A DNA stretch of 64,000 bases from Rickettsia endosymbiont of Gonocerus acuteangulatus (lineage in GTDB: Bacteria; Pseudomonadota; Alphaproteobacteria; Rickettsiales; Rickettsiaceae), in the NCBI RefSeq assembly GCF_964026435.1, contig NZ_OZ032147.1, forward strand, positions 1,054,001 through 1,118,000, given 5' to 3'. The position numbers and the translations under genes were made by a program. Below the pieces are notes generated by a model, which saw only the letters and a program-made list of their open reading frames with translations, was not told the origin of the DNA and did not search any database. Every line of letters begins with the position of its first letter. The first letter of the stretch is position 1. Positions 27,843-38,162 of the stretch are shown in pieces.

Positions 27843-29170
27843 AACTAACAATTAATTATAGTACTAAAAATCCAGGTAAAATTGTAATATTTGCTATTGA
27901 TGAGGGAATATTATCATTTGCTGGTTATCAAACACCTGATCCTCTTAATTATTTTATAGGTAATAGAGCCCTTGAGGTAACTACATCACAAATTATGGAT
28001 TTAATATTGCCAGAAAAATCATTTTTAATGAGAGCTATGGCAGCCCCTGCAGGTGATTATGCTATGAGTATGAGCAGAAACCTTAACCCATTTAAAAGAA
28101 AAGATCAGCCTCCAGTAGTATTTTGGTCAGGAATTTTAGATGCAGATCCTAATAAAAGAGAAATTACATTTAATATTCCAAGCTACTTAACGGCACTTTA
28201 AGAGTTATGGCAGTATCAGCAAGTCTTGAAGCTGCTGGAGCTTTCAAATCTGATGTTTTAGTACAATCAGATATTATTATTACTCCAAACTTACCTTTAT
28301 TTGTAGCTCCAGATGATGAATTTATAGTACCGGTAACAATATTTAATAATTTAAAAGATTCAGGAAACGCTCAAGTTTTTGTAAATATTGAGACAAGTAA
28401 CGGGCTTAAAATCCTAGAATATCCTAATGAAATACAGATTGATAAAAATAAAGAAGCTACTATTAATGTTAAATTAAAAGCAACAGATAAGCTTGGATCG
28501 GCTGACTTCAAGGTTACAGCTTCTATAAATCACCTTAAACCTGATATTATCTCTTTGGCTGTAGTACATAGCTCTGAAATTACCACAACAACTAGCGTAC
28601 GTCCGCCTATGCCTAACGTTACAACAGTTGATACTGGCTTTGCTGCTGGTAATAATATTACTTTAAAAATCGCAAGAGATTTATATCCGAAATTTGCTAA
28701 ATTACAAATTTCTGCTTCTAAATCACCGCTTGCTATTATTTCTGGTTTTAGAGATTTCTTAAATAATTATCCTTATGGCTGCACTGAGCAATTAATAAGC
28801 CAAAATTTTGCTAATGTTTTACTATATGATCAGCAAAATCTAGTTATCATACTCCAAACAGATCGTAAGAAAATGGATGAGTCATTATCTAAAGCTTTTC
28901 AAATGCTATCAGAACGTCAAAATTATGATGGCGGGTTTAAATATTGGAATAATGTTAGCGATAGTTCTGATCCATTCATTTCTGTTTATGCTATGCATTT
29001 TTTAACCGAAGCAGCTAGTAAATATTTAGCCGTTCCTAGCGATACATTCAATCAAGGTATATATATTTAGGAAATATGGCAAATAGGTCTATTAGTTCCT
29101 TAAATGAAGCAAGGGAAAAAGCATATGCAGTCTATATTTTAACTAGAAATAATGTGATTACCACAAGCTA
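27843..29170 (+). pseudogene. Bacterial alpha-2-macroglobulin, internal fragment
   Basis: About 440 codons from the middle of a protein that is normally 1600-1900 residues. Recognisable parts: the macroglobulin-like segment IVIFAIDEGILSFAGYQTPD, then VTIFNNLKDSGNAQVFV, and the thioester motif CTEQ in NNYPYGCTEQLISQNF followed by thioester-domain helices (NYDGGFKYWNN). Such periplasmic lipoproteins trap foreign proteases. The gene has lost its 5' end to an IS30 and its 3' end to an IS630-b, and carries two single-base frameshifts (near 28195 at SYLNGTLRVMAVS, and near 29060 at YLGNMANRSISSL). Clearly dead. Confidence 0.8.
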
Positions 29171-29505
29171 TAGCTTAATGCGATAAGGTAGTGACTTTTT
29201 TAAAAGCATAGTAAACAGCATCAAAAAAGTGCTCAAAATTAGAAATAGTTTTTCTTATTTCATTCTTGATTTTAAACCAGTAATGCTCAATAGGATTTAA
29301 GTCAGAAGAGTAAGTTGGTAAAAATAAAATACTGCAACCAACAGATTCAATTAACGTTTTCACTTTTGTACTTTTATGAAAATTAATATTATCCATTACT
29401 ACTATCTGACCAGCCTTTAATTCCTTGATCAATATCTCTTGTACATAAGTTTCAAAAATGTCCTTATTACATGTCCCATCAAATATTATTGGGGCAATAA
29501 TATCT
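29171..29505 (-). mobile_element. IS630-b fragment (right half)
   Basis: Starts with the family end TAGCTTAATGCGATAAGG at a TA. It encodes the C-terminal DDE part (VVMDNINFHKSTKVK, then LNPIEHYWFKIKNE) of a transposase about two-thirds similar to IS630-a. It is cut by an IS701-like element. Confidence 0.85.
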
Positions 29506-30615
29506 CAAAACTTACGCTATGTTTGGTTCTAAATATCGTAAAGATGGAGAACGCAGCTGTTGTTGCATATAGTCATCTAAAAGCCCTAACTTTATTTTGT
29601 AAACCGTTTTACCGATTGTATTTGCAGTCCTTTTGAGAAATGCCCAAACTAAAAATGCCCAACTAATATGATTACGTTGAATACGCTGTTTCCTGCATTG
29701 ACAACGTTCTATCCCAGTAAGTTGCTTAATTTCTCTGTGCATGCTCTCAATTACCCATCGAAAGCCACACTCATCTTGTGCAGCTTTAGAAGATTTGTGA
29801 GTTTTGTTATTGGTAACAACATACTCAACTCTGTTGGTAGAAACAGTAAATTTAAACAAATTAACATGCTTATTTTTAGCAAAGCCTTTTATATGAATCT
29901 CTACTCCATGCCTGATCTCTTCATCTGAAAATGTCAACTCTTTTACAGCTTTATAAGGTTTAGAATCGTGTGTTTTACTAACGTTTCTATTGGCTTTAAT
30001 AGGGGCATAATAATATTTCCCCAGAGAGTCAACATGTTGCATAATTTTGTGTGTAGAATACCATGTGTCAAAAAGTACTGTTTGAAAAGGAATCTTCTTG
30101 CTATAAACAGCATTATTTAACATGTTTAATAGGTGTTCTAGTTTTGTTGCTCCATCATGATCAGGTGCAAAAATTCGATAATCTATTACCCAAAACTTAT
30201 TAATATCAGGGTTATAATATACCAGACTCACTACTCCTATACCTTTAGTAACTCTACCTGTAGCTCCACTGTACTGCGATCTTGCAATTTCTATTTGCTT
30301 CGTATTCCTTTTATTTAAAACCGTATCATCAAATATTGTATATCCATTAGATGAAAAAATAACATCATTCTTGATGTGTTCCCATAACAAAGAAGGTGTA
30401 TATTTTTTATTCCTTAAAAATCTATTAATAACATCATGACTACATTTCTTTGCATGTTCAGCGTAGTAGGTTAAACTATAATTCTTTTGGCTAACTATTA
30501 AAAATTGACAATAATCTGTCCTATTAATTGGTATTGCTTGCAACTTTATCCTCTTTGACATGTTTAATTATTTTTACAATAATTTATCACTTTTTTACTC
30601 ATAGCGTAAGTTTTG
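29506..30615 (-). mobile_element. IS701-like element, complete copy
   Basis: 1110 bp with both 16-bp ends. The flanks ATCT and ACAT are not a duplication, so this copy marks a recombination joint. Confidence 0.9.
29512..30561 (-). CDS. IS4/IS701-superfamily transposase
   Basis: 349 residues, intact, with the same DDE layout as the copy at 6793. One conservative difference (VYKIKL for VYQIKL near the C-terminus). The stop codon again lies within the terminal repeat. Confidence 0.85.
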   Translation of the reverse strand: MSKRIKLQAIPINRTDYCQFLIVSQKNYSLTYYAEHAKKCSHDVINRFLRNKKYTPSLLWEHIKNDVIFSSNGYTIFDDTVLNKRNTKQIEIARSQYSGATGRVTKGIGVVSLVYYNPDINKFWVIDYRIFAPDHDGATKLEHLLNMLNNAVYSKKIPFQTVLFDTWYSTHKIMQHVDSLGKYYYAPIKANRNVSKTHDSKPYKAVKELTFSDEEIRHGVEIHIKGFAKNKHVNLFKFTVSTNRVEYVVTNNKTHKSSKAAQDECGFRWVIESMHREIKQLTGIERCQCRKQRIQRNHISWAFLVWAFLKRTANTIGKTVYKIKLGLLDDYMQQQLRSPSLRYLEPNIA

Positions 30616-30754
30616 ACATAAGATCTTAGCGGATAAAAAACTATTGCTTATTTTTGTTCTGTAATTTATATTGATTAACAAATCGTACACCATTCTACGT
30701 CAAACCTAACTAAATCAGTTTTAAATAATTATAATAGTTCTGCAAGCAGACTAT

Positions 30755-30858
30755 TATAGTCAATTCAGTGAATTTTGTGACAGGCGTGAGGAACGACGTC
30801 TATAATAATAGGCGAGACGACGAACAACGAAGCACAAATTTCAAATCAATTGACTATA
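30755..30858. repeat. 104-bp palindromic element before mgtE
   Basis: Ends are inverted TATAGTCAATT and AATTGACTATA, with a second inner pair around GACGTC…GACGAC. It looks like another RPE class and ends 11 bases before the mgtE start, so it contributes the mgtE leader. The 30616-30754 stretch before it holds nothing recognisable. Confidence 0.6.
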
Positions 30859-30869
30859 GGTAAGGGATT

Positions 30870-32240
30870 ATGCCTAATTTCAGTATGTTCAAAAGCATAT
30901 TACCTGATCATCATGATCAATTTGCTGAAATTTTTGATCAAATTAATGATTTATTAGAAGATCATAATTATAATGCTGCAGCTAGTAGGCTTGCAGAACT
31001 TCATTATGCCGATTTAGCAGATTTTTTAGATAATTTAAGCCCAAAAATCTATAAAATCATTATTCCACTATTACAAGACAAACTTAAACCTGAAACTTTA
31101 TTTTCACTAAATGCTTATAGCAAACCTTTAATAATAGAAACACTTGGTATTAAAAAATCGGCAGAATTAATTGATAAGCTTGATATAGAAGACGCTATTG
31201 AAGTTGTAATTGACTTAGATGATGATATTAAAGATTTAATATTAAGCAATCTTTCTAAAGAAAAAAAACATCAAATCACTATTGGGTGTACATATCCAGA
31301 AAATACAGTAGGAAGAGTAATAGAGAGAGACTTTGTTAATCTTAAAGAAAATTGGACTGTTAAAGAGTCGTTAAATTTTATAAAAACTGTCAAAAATGAC
31401 TTCCACGCTGCTATTGTTACAGACAATAAACTACGTCCTATCGGTATCATCTCGCTTAGTACTTTAATTAAGCATGAAAAAAATGAATTGGTAAAAAATT
31501 TAATGAGTAAAGATTTTAAACTGGCTGATAGTTTCACCGATTTAAATGAACTTAGTTTCATTTTTAAACAATATGCTTTAACTATAGTACCAGTGGTCAA
31601 TAAAAATGGTAAATTAATTGGTAGCGTATCTATTGACAATATAATCTATATTATTGAAGAACAAGCCGAAAAAGATATATTATCGCTAAGTGGTGTGCAT
31701 ACACAAGATACCTTTTTTAATTTCTTTTACACTGTTAAACATCGCTTTCCTTGGCTATTTGTTAATTTGATTACCGCTTGCATGACTTCGCTTATTATTA
31801 ATCATTTTAACGATACTATCACAAAACTAGTAACGCTTGCAGCTACCATGCCTATTGTAGCTTCTATGGGTGGCAATGCAGGTACGCAAGTTATGACAGT
31901 TACGGTTAGAGCACTTGCCAATAAAGACATTCATTATAGCAACGTAAGTAAAATAATCTTGAAAGAAATAGCTGTATCGGGTTTTAACGGCTTCGTACTG
32001 GCAATTATCGGTGCAGGACTTAGTTTTGTGATGTTGACGGACCTTAATCTTAGCGTAATTTTTGCTATTGCTGTAATCTTAAACTTTCTGGTAGCAGGGT
32101 CGTTTGGTTCTGCTATTCCCATATTACTGCACTATTTCGATATTGACCCAGCTGCCGGCTCTGGCGTCTTCCTAACAACCCTAACCGATGCTTTAGGTTT
32201 CCTCACCTTTTTAAGTCTTGCCCATGTCTTTCTGGTCTAG
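30870..32240 (+). CDS. mgtE: Magnesium transporter MgtE
   Basis: 456 residues, the usual MgtE length. It is an inner-membrane channel for Mg2+ gated by cytosolic magnesium. Order: MgtE N domain (about 30-130, superhelical, LHYADLADFLDNL), a CBS pair (about 140-265; RPIGIISLSTLIKHEK and LIGSVSIDNIIYIIEE), then five membrane helices (about 285-456) with the pore motifs MPIVASMGGNAGTQVMT and LTDALGFLTFLSL. All are present. The AGGTAAGGG ribosome site precedes ATG. It is monocistronic; the next gene converges. Confidence 0.93.
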   Translation: MPNFSMFKSILPDHHDQFAEIFDQINDLLEDHNYNAAASRLAELHYADLADFLDNLSPKIYKIIIPLLQDKLKPETLFSLNAYSKPLIIETLGIKKSAELIDKLDIEDAIEVVIDLDDDIKDLILSNLSKEKKHQITIGCTYPENTVGRVIERDFVNLKENWTVKESLNFIKTVKNDFHAAIVTDNKLRPIGIISLSTLIKHEKNELVKNLMSKDFKLADSFTDLNELSFIFKQYALTIVPVVNKNGKLIGSVSIDNIIYIIEEQAEKDILSLSGVHTQDTFFNFFYTVKHRFPWLFVNLITACMTSLIINHFNDTITKLVTLAATMPIVASMGGNAGTQVMTVTVRALANKDIHYSNVSKIILKEIAVSGFNGFVLAIIGAGLSFVMLTDLNLSVIFAIAVILNFLVAGSFGSAIPILLHYFDIDPAAGSGVFLTTLTDALGFLTFLSLAHVFLV

Positions 32241-32255
32241 TATAAATTAAAATTT

Positions 32256-33476
32256 CTAGATTTTGTGCAGAGTAGAATTTGCTTTTGTTTTGGATTTAGC
32301 TTGTTTAACTTTCGACGGCAATATTGGATTTTTTAATTTTTTTAATTCTTTAAAATTTTCCTTTAATTCATCTAGGCTTTTCTGCTTATCTTTATCAATT
32401 GAAGATATTACTGTACCTGATTTATGTAACTCTTTTGAAAGCTGTTCTAACTGTTTTCTTACTTCCGGTTTCATAGTAAAATAACAAATTTTACTACCTA
32501 TTACTTCTTTTATATTTTTAAGGTTTTCTTTTGAAATCTTGTAATATTTTATACCGAAATAATTAACTATTTTTGACCATATAGATCGTTTTTGATAAAG
32601 CTCTTGATGAATTATATCTATTAACTTTCTTTTGTTAGAAGTTAGTGCTTCAATTGAAAATTCTTCTAAAAATCTAGATAGACGTCTTTTAATTTTTTCT
32701 CGCTGCTGACTTTCAATAGTTATTTTTTTGTTTTGTTCTAACTTTTTTATTGATGTTTCAATTATTGAAGATATTTCAGCTTCTTTTTCCTCATTTTTTT
32801 TATTCTCATATATTTCTTGAATATTAGCATGCTTTTCTATATGTGCTGCTAATTTTTTCTCTACCAAATTTTGAACATATTTGCCGTTAGGGTTTCGTAT
32901 TTCACCTTCTGCGGTCAGTTTATCCATATCAGATAGCTTTTCATACTCTTTTGTTTCTCGAAAAAGAGGAGCATATAGTAAAAAATTAATACTTTGAGCA
33001 ATCCTACTATAGATTGAGTCTTTAGAATCTCTTTGGGGATAAAATTTTTGTTTGAGAATGAAATAATGATTTAATATTTCTTGAGGTATATTTTTGATAC
33101 TAAGAGGCTGTAACTCTGACTTAGAGTTAAACTCAGCTTTCATACCATGACGTCTTGCTTCTAATAATAATAATTCTCCCCAAATTTTATTATCAGTAGT
33201 ACGACAAACAAAATGTGGATCATTAGTTGGCATTAGCTCGCCTGCATGTTCCATTACTGCCCTATTTAATTTATGTAACTGCTCATTTTTAAGATTTGTA
33301 TCTATAATAGATATAAAAGCTTCTCTTTGCTTTTGCTTACTTGCAGTACTAAATGCTTGCTGTATTTTTTCTAAAACTTTTAAATCAAAATCCTTATTTT
33401 CTAACTCTTCAATAACTAAATCTGCTAGATTTTTATTTGTAATAAAATTTTGATTCTTTTTTGATTCTTTTAGCAT
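32256..33476 (-). CDS. Hypothetical charged coiled-coil protein
   Basis: 406 residues, lysine- and glutamate-rich, no signal peptide or membrane segment. Residues 200-285 (EIYENKKNEEKEAEISSIIE, then KLEQNKKITIESQQREKIKR) predict a coiled coil, and the basic tail ends SKTKANSTLHKI. I do not recognise the family. The N-terminal 150 residues (LHKLNRAVMEHAGELMPTND, then WGELLLLEARRHGMKAEFNS) clearly match the next gene upstream (LHSLNEKIMEHAISLSDSED, then LLYLEAIRNNFTAELNEEGD). The two are therefore tandem paralogues. It could be a cytosolic or secreted effector-like protein; this is a guess. Confidence 0.7.
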   Translation of the reverse strand: MLKESKKNQNFITNKNLADLVIEELENKDFDLKVLEKIQQAFSTASKQKQREAFISIIDTNLKNEQLHKLNRAVMEHAGELMPTNDPHFVCRTTDNKIWGELLLLEARRHGMKAEFNSKSELQPLSIKNIPQEILNHYFILKQKFYPQRDSKDSIYSRIAQSINFLLYAPLFRETKEYEKLSDMDKLTAEGEIRNPNGKYVQNLVEKKLAAHIEKHANIQEIYENKKNEEKEAEISSIIETSIKKLEQNKKITIESQQREKIKRRLSRFLEEFSIEALTSNKRKLIDIIHQELYQKRSIWSKIVNYFGIKYYKISKENLKNIKEVIGSKICYFTMKPEVRKQLEQLSKELHKSGTVISSIDKDKQKSLDELKENFKELKKLKNPILPSKVKQAKSKTKANSTLHKI

Positions 33477-33677
33477 ATATGGTAATAACTTAATGACACA
33501 ATTATATTAAATATGTAATAAACTAATTACCATGAATTTTTACTGACTATATCACTAAAATTTTAGGATAGTAGCTCGTAAGTCATAATTCTGTTTCAAT
33601 AGTTCCTAAAACTTTTACTGTAATTATTTCATCATCTAATCTACTATACATTACTGATTATAAAATATCTGAAAATG

Positions 33678-34562
33678 CTAGATTATTAATATAAATACCT
33701 TTACATCATTTAATATATTACTAACTATGAATGTTTTAGTATCTTCATTATCTGGATACCCTAATTCTAATGAATTATCTAATTTGCGTTTAAATATAGG
33801 CAACTTAAATACTTTATTTAGATCATGCTCATTAATATATTTACTTATAAATAAACACATTGTACTTTCTGCTAAGCTCTGTTTAACATAATGATTTTCT
33901 AACTCATCTTTACTTTCATCTTTTAAATTTTTTTGATGTAAATTATACAAAACTTACGCTATGTTTGATATAATGCCCATGAATTAAGGGATATTATGAA
34001 GTGCTTCACTATAAAACATTGCTGTGTAATAAGAGTTTTTAGCATATTTGCTATAACATAGCGTAAGTTTTGTATATATTTTTTCCTGAGTTTTATCATC
34101 TTTAAACTTTTTTAAATAAAAATTATTCACCAGTAGTTTATAAAGCTGCAATATTGAATTAGGAAAATTAATTGTTAGATCTCCTTCTTCATTAAGTTCA
34201 GCAGTAAAATTATTTCTTATTGCCTCTAAATAAAGTAAGTTACGTAATATAGAATCATCTGATTTGCGTAGAAAAAAACTTAGATCTTCAGAATCAGATA
34301 GACTTATAGCATGCTCCATTATTTTTTCATTAAGACTATGTAACCCTTCATCAGATATTTTACTTTCTAAATTCAATAGAAATAATTGTTTTATATGTTT
34401 CGGTAAATTTGATAGTTTTTGTAGTTCTTGTAAAACTTTTAATATATTTAATATAATTTTCTTGTTTTTAATATTATAAATTATATATTCTGCAATATAA
34501 TTTATATCATACTCATTATCATCATTCTCAACTGTTATACAAAAAAATTTAGTAAATTTCAT
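33678..34562 (-). pseudogene. Paralogue of the 32256-33476 gene, MITE-interrupted
   Basis: The 5' part (about 160 codons) aligns with the N-terminal half of the downstream paralogue, sharing LxSLNxxIMEHAxxL and LLYLEAIRxxFxAELN. A 125-bp MITE at 33948 interrupts it at a TATA duplication. The remainder (KNLKDESKDELENHYVKQSL and onward) continues in frame with the pre-insertion gene. Removing the MITE and one TATA restores one reading frame of about 250 codons, so the damage is recent. The 200-base spacer to the next gene holds no recognisable feature. Confidence 0.7.
33948..34072 (+). mobile_element. 125-bp MITE, copy 5
   Basis: Perfect 16-bp inverted ends with a perfect TATA duplication. It lies inside a coding region. 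Confidence 0.95.
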
Positions 34563-34643
34563 TTATCCTCCTTGAATATCAAAAAGGCGTATTATGCATA
34601 GTTAAAAAATATTAGCAAGAATTTTATACAATGGTTAAGTATT

Positions 34644-35561
34644 TTAATTTTTACTGAGGGGATGATGTAACAATGCTTTTTTAAGATGGTTGGTTTGAAG
34701 ATGAGTATATATTTGAGTAGTAGAGATATCAGCATGACCTAATAGCTCTTGAATAACACGTAAATCCGCTCCGCCCTCAAGCAAATGGCTTGCAAAGCTA
34801 TGACGCAATACGTGCGGGGAAATATGCTCAGGCTTAAGCCCAGCATAAAGAGCAGCCGATTTTAAGAGAATAGTAAAATTTTGCCTAGTCATATAACCAG
34901 CAGCAGCTGAAGAGGGAAATAAATAAATCAAATTTTTTGGTTTTGTTTTATTTACAAAATTATCTCTAACAGCTAAATACTTAACAAGACTATTAACAGC
35001 CTGCTCATTTATTACTATAATTCTTTCTTTATTACCTTTACCAAGCACAGAAAATACTTTTTTTACTTCTCTTGACATTTTATTAGTTAGAATATCACTA
35101 AGCTTAAGACTAACCAGCTCCGAGACTCTAAGACCGCTAGCATACAGCAAGTGGATCATTGCATTAAGCCGGATACCTTCAGGTGAACTATCTTGCGAAC
35201 AATATTCAAGTAGTTTTTTAATATCATCTATCGCTAATATTTCAGGAAGTTTATTTTGATATTTTGGTAAATCTACATTTAGTAGCGGATTTAAATTAGT
35301 ATGATTTTCACTAATTAAAAATTCATAATAACTTTTTATGGTTGATATTTTTCGGTTAATAGAACGAGCTTGCAAACCATTTTCTGCTAGATATTCAATC
35401 CAATTTCTAACATTTTCTGTAGTAATATTTAATTCTGATAATTTTTGTTTGGTAAGATAATTATGAAAATCTAATAAATCACGCTTATAACTAAGTATGG
35501 AATTTTTTGATAATGCTCGCTCAGCGAGTAACATTTCTAGGAATTGTGAAATAAATTCCAT
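34644..35561 (-). CDS. xerD: Site-specific tyrosine recombinase XerD
   Basis: 305 residues, standard length. With XerC it resolves chromosome dimers at dif under FtsK control. The N-terminal SAM-like core-binding domain is at 1-90 and the catalytic domain at 105-295, with all active-site residues: Arg145 (ASGLRVSEL), Lys175 (GKGNKER), His250 and Arg253 ([10 protein letters not shown]), His276 (LLGHADIS) and nucleophile Tyr285 (TTQIYTHLQ). Called XerD rather than XerC on overall pattern, including [10 protein letters not shown]; this choice is moderately sure. It lies just after tRNA-Cys on the same strand. Confidence 0.9.
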   Translation of the reverse strand: MEFISQFLEMLLAERALSKNSILSYKRDLLDFHNYLTKQKLSELNITTENVRNWIEYLAENGLQARSINRKISTIKSYYEFLISENHTNLNPLLNVDLPKYQNKLPEILAIDDIKKLLEYCSQDSSPEGIRLNAMIHLLYASGLRVSELVSLKLSDILTNKMSREVKKVFSVLGKGNKERIIVINEQAVNSLVKYLAVRDNFVNKTKPKNLIYLFPSSAAAGYMTRQNFTILLKSAALYAGLKPEHISPHVLRHSFASHLLEGGADLRVIQELLGHADISTTQIYTHLQTNHLKKALLHHPLSKN

Positions 35562-35579
35562 AAAATTTTTAATTTTAGA

Positions 35580-35654
35580 TGGAGGCTAGGGTCGGAATCG
35601 AACCGACGAATAGAGGATTTGCAGTCCACGGCATTACCACTTTGCTACCCAGCC
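35580..35654 (-). tRNA. tRNA-Cys(GCA)
   Basis: On the minus strand the acceptor arms GGCTGGG and CCTAGCC (one G-T pair), anticodon loop CTGCAAA with anticodon GCA, T-loop GGTTCGATTCC, discriminator T and an encoded CCA. It sits between recG and xerD. Confidence 0.95.
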
Positions 35655-35707
35655 AGTATAATCGCAGTAATACTAACAATATTCAGAGAAAAAAGCAAAT
35701 AATATAT

Positions 35708-37852
35708 TTATACAAACTCGCTAATCTGCGATTTTGCAAATAGTTTAATTTGGAAATCAATAAACTCTGCATCGCCCTTTGCTCCTATTTCAGCAAACTT
35801 ATTAGCTTTAAGTAACAGGTCATAATCTCTTGCTAAATCAGCGAAGAAAAAATCCATCTCACCGCTTTGCTTTACACCTAAAATCTCACCACTACCACGA
35901 AGTTTTAAGTCCTGCTCGGCAATATAAAACCCATCATTAGTTTGTTTCATTATCTCAAATCTACCACGCCCAACTTTACCAAGTCTTTTAGGATTATATA
36001 GCAATATACAATATGATTGCAAACTACCACGCCCTACTCTACCTCTCAGCTGATGGAGCTGAGCAAGCCCGAAACGCTCGGCATTTTCGATAATAATTAA
36101 TGTTGCTTCAGGTACATCTATCCCAACTTCAATAACGGTTGTTGCAACTAATATCTTAATTTCACCATCCTTAAATTGCTTCATTACAGCATCTTTTTGC
36201 TCATTGTTCATTTTACCATGAATATAATACCGCTGCATTCTGCATAAACATTCTCAATCGAATTAAAACGATTCATTACATCCATTAATAGTCTATCTTC
36301 TTCCGTTTTTTCTTTATCGTCCTGCTCTATCAATGGACATATCCAATATATTCGCTCGCCTGCAACAAGCTTCTTATTTATCGCTTCTAAAATATGTTCG
36401 ATTTTATTGATAGACATAGTGTTTGTAGCAATAGGCAGACGATTTTTGGGCTTTCCTTGGAGCTTAGATATAGTCATATCCCCAAACATAGTGAGGGCAA
36501 GGCTTCTTGGAATTGGTGTTGCGGTCATAACTAAAACATCAGGATTTTTACCTTTATTTATTAGATCAAGTCTTTGCTGTACGCCAAATCTATGCTGCTC
36601 ATCTATCACTATATAACCGAGTTTCTTAAAACTTACCTTTTCCTGAAATAAAGCGTGAGTGCCAATTAATATATCAATTTCACCATTTTCAAGCTGCATC
36701 ATAATATTTTTTCTAGTCGAGCCGAGTATTTTACCCGTAAGTAATCCAATTTTTATACCAGTATTTTTCAAAGCTCTAACAAAAAACTCATAATGCTGAT
36801 TGGCAAGTAGATCAGTCGGTGCCATTAATGTTGCCTGAAACTCTGCAACTGCTACATTCGTCATAGTAAGCAGTGCTATTAAAGTTTTACCTGATCCAAC
36901 ATCACCTTGTAGTAATCTCATCATCTCAATGCCGCTAGCCTGATCTTTCTCTATCTCTTCTATTACTTGCTGCTGATAAGAAGTTAACTCAAACCCAAGA
37001 CTATTTAGTATACTAGCTTGAACCTGCTCTGCTTATATTACCATGTTTTCCTACTATTTGCGTACGTGCCTTAAAAAGAGATATTTGATTGGCAATGAGT
37101 TCTTTAGCTGCTAGGTTACTCTTTATTTCATTCCCGCTTCCTTTTATGTCATTCCAGCAACGGCGGGAATCCAGTACTTTTTTTTCTGGATCCCCGCTTT
37201 TGCGGGGATGACACTGAGAGCCACAGAATGACAAATCTTCGCAATGATGAAGAGCATGCAACCCCTTTAAACTCTCTAGCACTTCATCCAAATATTCCTT
37301 TACCTCTTTATCCTGCACATTCTTACATTTCTCTTCAAACATATCTATTGCTTTTATGATATATGAATATAACTGTTTATTACTAATTAAATATGTCAAA
37401 GAATAAATAGGCTCTAGTTCCTTTGTAAGCTTAGGATTAACAATAAATTCAGGATGAGAAATTTGTAAGTGATGATCAAAAAACTGTACTTTACCACTAA
37501 TAATATGCTTAGTTCCAACTTTCAGTTTATTAAAAATAAATGGTGGTGGTTTATGAAAAAATACTAATAGAAATGAACCTGTATCATTACTTGCTGTAAT
37601 TCTTAGCGGCTGATGGCTTTTATTAGGTAGATTAACGCTTTCAATTATTACTTCTACTTGGATTAAATCCCCCTCTTTAACCTCTGTTAGATTAGGTGAT
37701 AATGTTTTTGTTTGATAAGAAACAGGAGAATAAAATAGCAAATCACGAATATTACTAATACCAAGCCTTTTAAGGGCAGCTGCAGTATCTTCACGAATAT
37801 TAATAAAAGCTTTGATGGGGGAAAATAAAAATTTCTCTAGAATAGTTAGCAT
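35708..37852 (-). pseudogene. recG: RecG branch-migration helicase, frameshifted and RPE-bearing
   Basis: Three overlapping frames make one RecG. The first 279 codons hold the OB-fold wedge domain (AALKRLGISNIRDLLFYSPV), then a translated RPE (QCHPRKSGDPEKKV). The reading continues one frame over through AEQVQASILNSLGFELTSYQ into the helicase motor (Walker A GDVGSGKT, DEQHRFG, TATPIPRSLA). A second shift near 36225 leads to motifs V-VI (ATTVIEVGIDVPEATLIIIE, QLRGRVGRG). Two frameshifts, at about 37030 and 36225, destroy the gene unless the assembly is wrong. RecG normally reverses stalled replication forks. Confidence 0.85.
37145..37214. repeat. RPE in frame inside recG
   Basis: Arms GTCATTCCAGCAACGGCGGG and CCCCGCTTTTGCGGGGATGAC. 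The translated product QCHPRKSGDPEK resembles the RPE peptide in UvrC (QCHSRKSGNPEK), so the same RPE type and frame entered both repair genes. Confidence 0.85.
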
Positions 37853-37928
37853 ATATAATTATATATCATTATTTAATATTATGATTATATATACCACTTA
37901 AGAATAATAAAAAATAATTATTTAATTT

Positions 37929-37964
37929 GTACCAGAGATGGAAACCGCTTTTCATCTCTGGTAC
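37929..37964. repeat. 12-bp perfect hairpin
   Basis: GTACCAGAGATG and CATCTCTGGTAC around the loop GAAACCGCTTTT. No T-run follows at once on either strand, so it is not a typical terminator. It lies in the roughly 300-base spacer between recG and a truncated gene, which otherwise holds one terminator. Confidence 0.6.
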
Positions 37965-37977
37965 TCATTATTTTAAT

Positions 37978-38018
37978 CTTCTTTTAAAAGGAGTATGTAA
38001 TACTACTTTTAAAAGAAA
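37978..38018 (-). terminator. Intrinsic terminator-like hairpin
   Basis: Stem TCTTTTAAAAGGAGTAT with ATACTACTTTTAAAAGA (one mismatch), three-base loop. It lies 5 bases beyond the stop of the minus-strand fragment that ends at 38023. Confidence 0.55.
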
Positions 38019-38022
38019 AGGC

Positions 38023-38118
38023 TTATAAATCCAGTTTTAGACCTGCTCTAACTATAGCTGAAGATTTTAAAGGCATACCCTCTATAAATCCTGCTGTTTT
38101 ATAACCGCCTGAACCAAC
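38023..38118 (-). pseudogene. Unidentified C-terminal gene fragment
   Basis: 31 codons before TAA (VGSGGYKTAGFIEG then MPLKSSAIVRAGLKLDL). The alternating hydrophobic end AGLKLDL resembles a last beta-barrel strand of an outer-membrane protein, but this is weak. The 5' part was lost to an IS30 end. Confidence 0.4.
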
Positions 38119-38162
38119 TGAAAATACTATAAGTAAGTAGAACAAAACTTATTTAAAATAAT
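38119..38162 (+). mobile_element. IS30 left-end remnant, 44 bp
   Basis: TGAAAATACTATAAGTAAG and AGAACAAAACTTATTT of the IS30 left terminus, then directly an IS701-like element. Confidence 0.85.
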
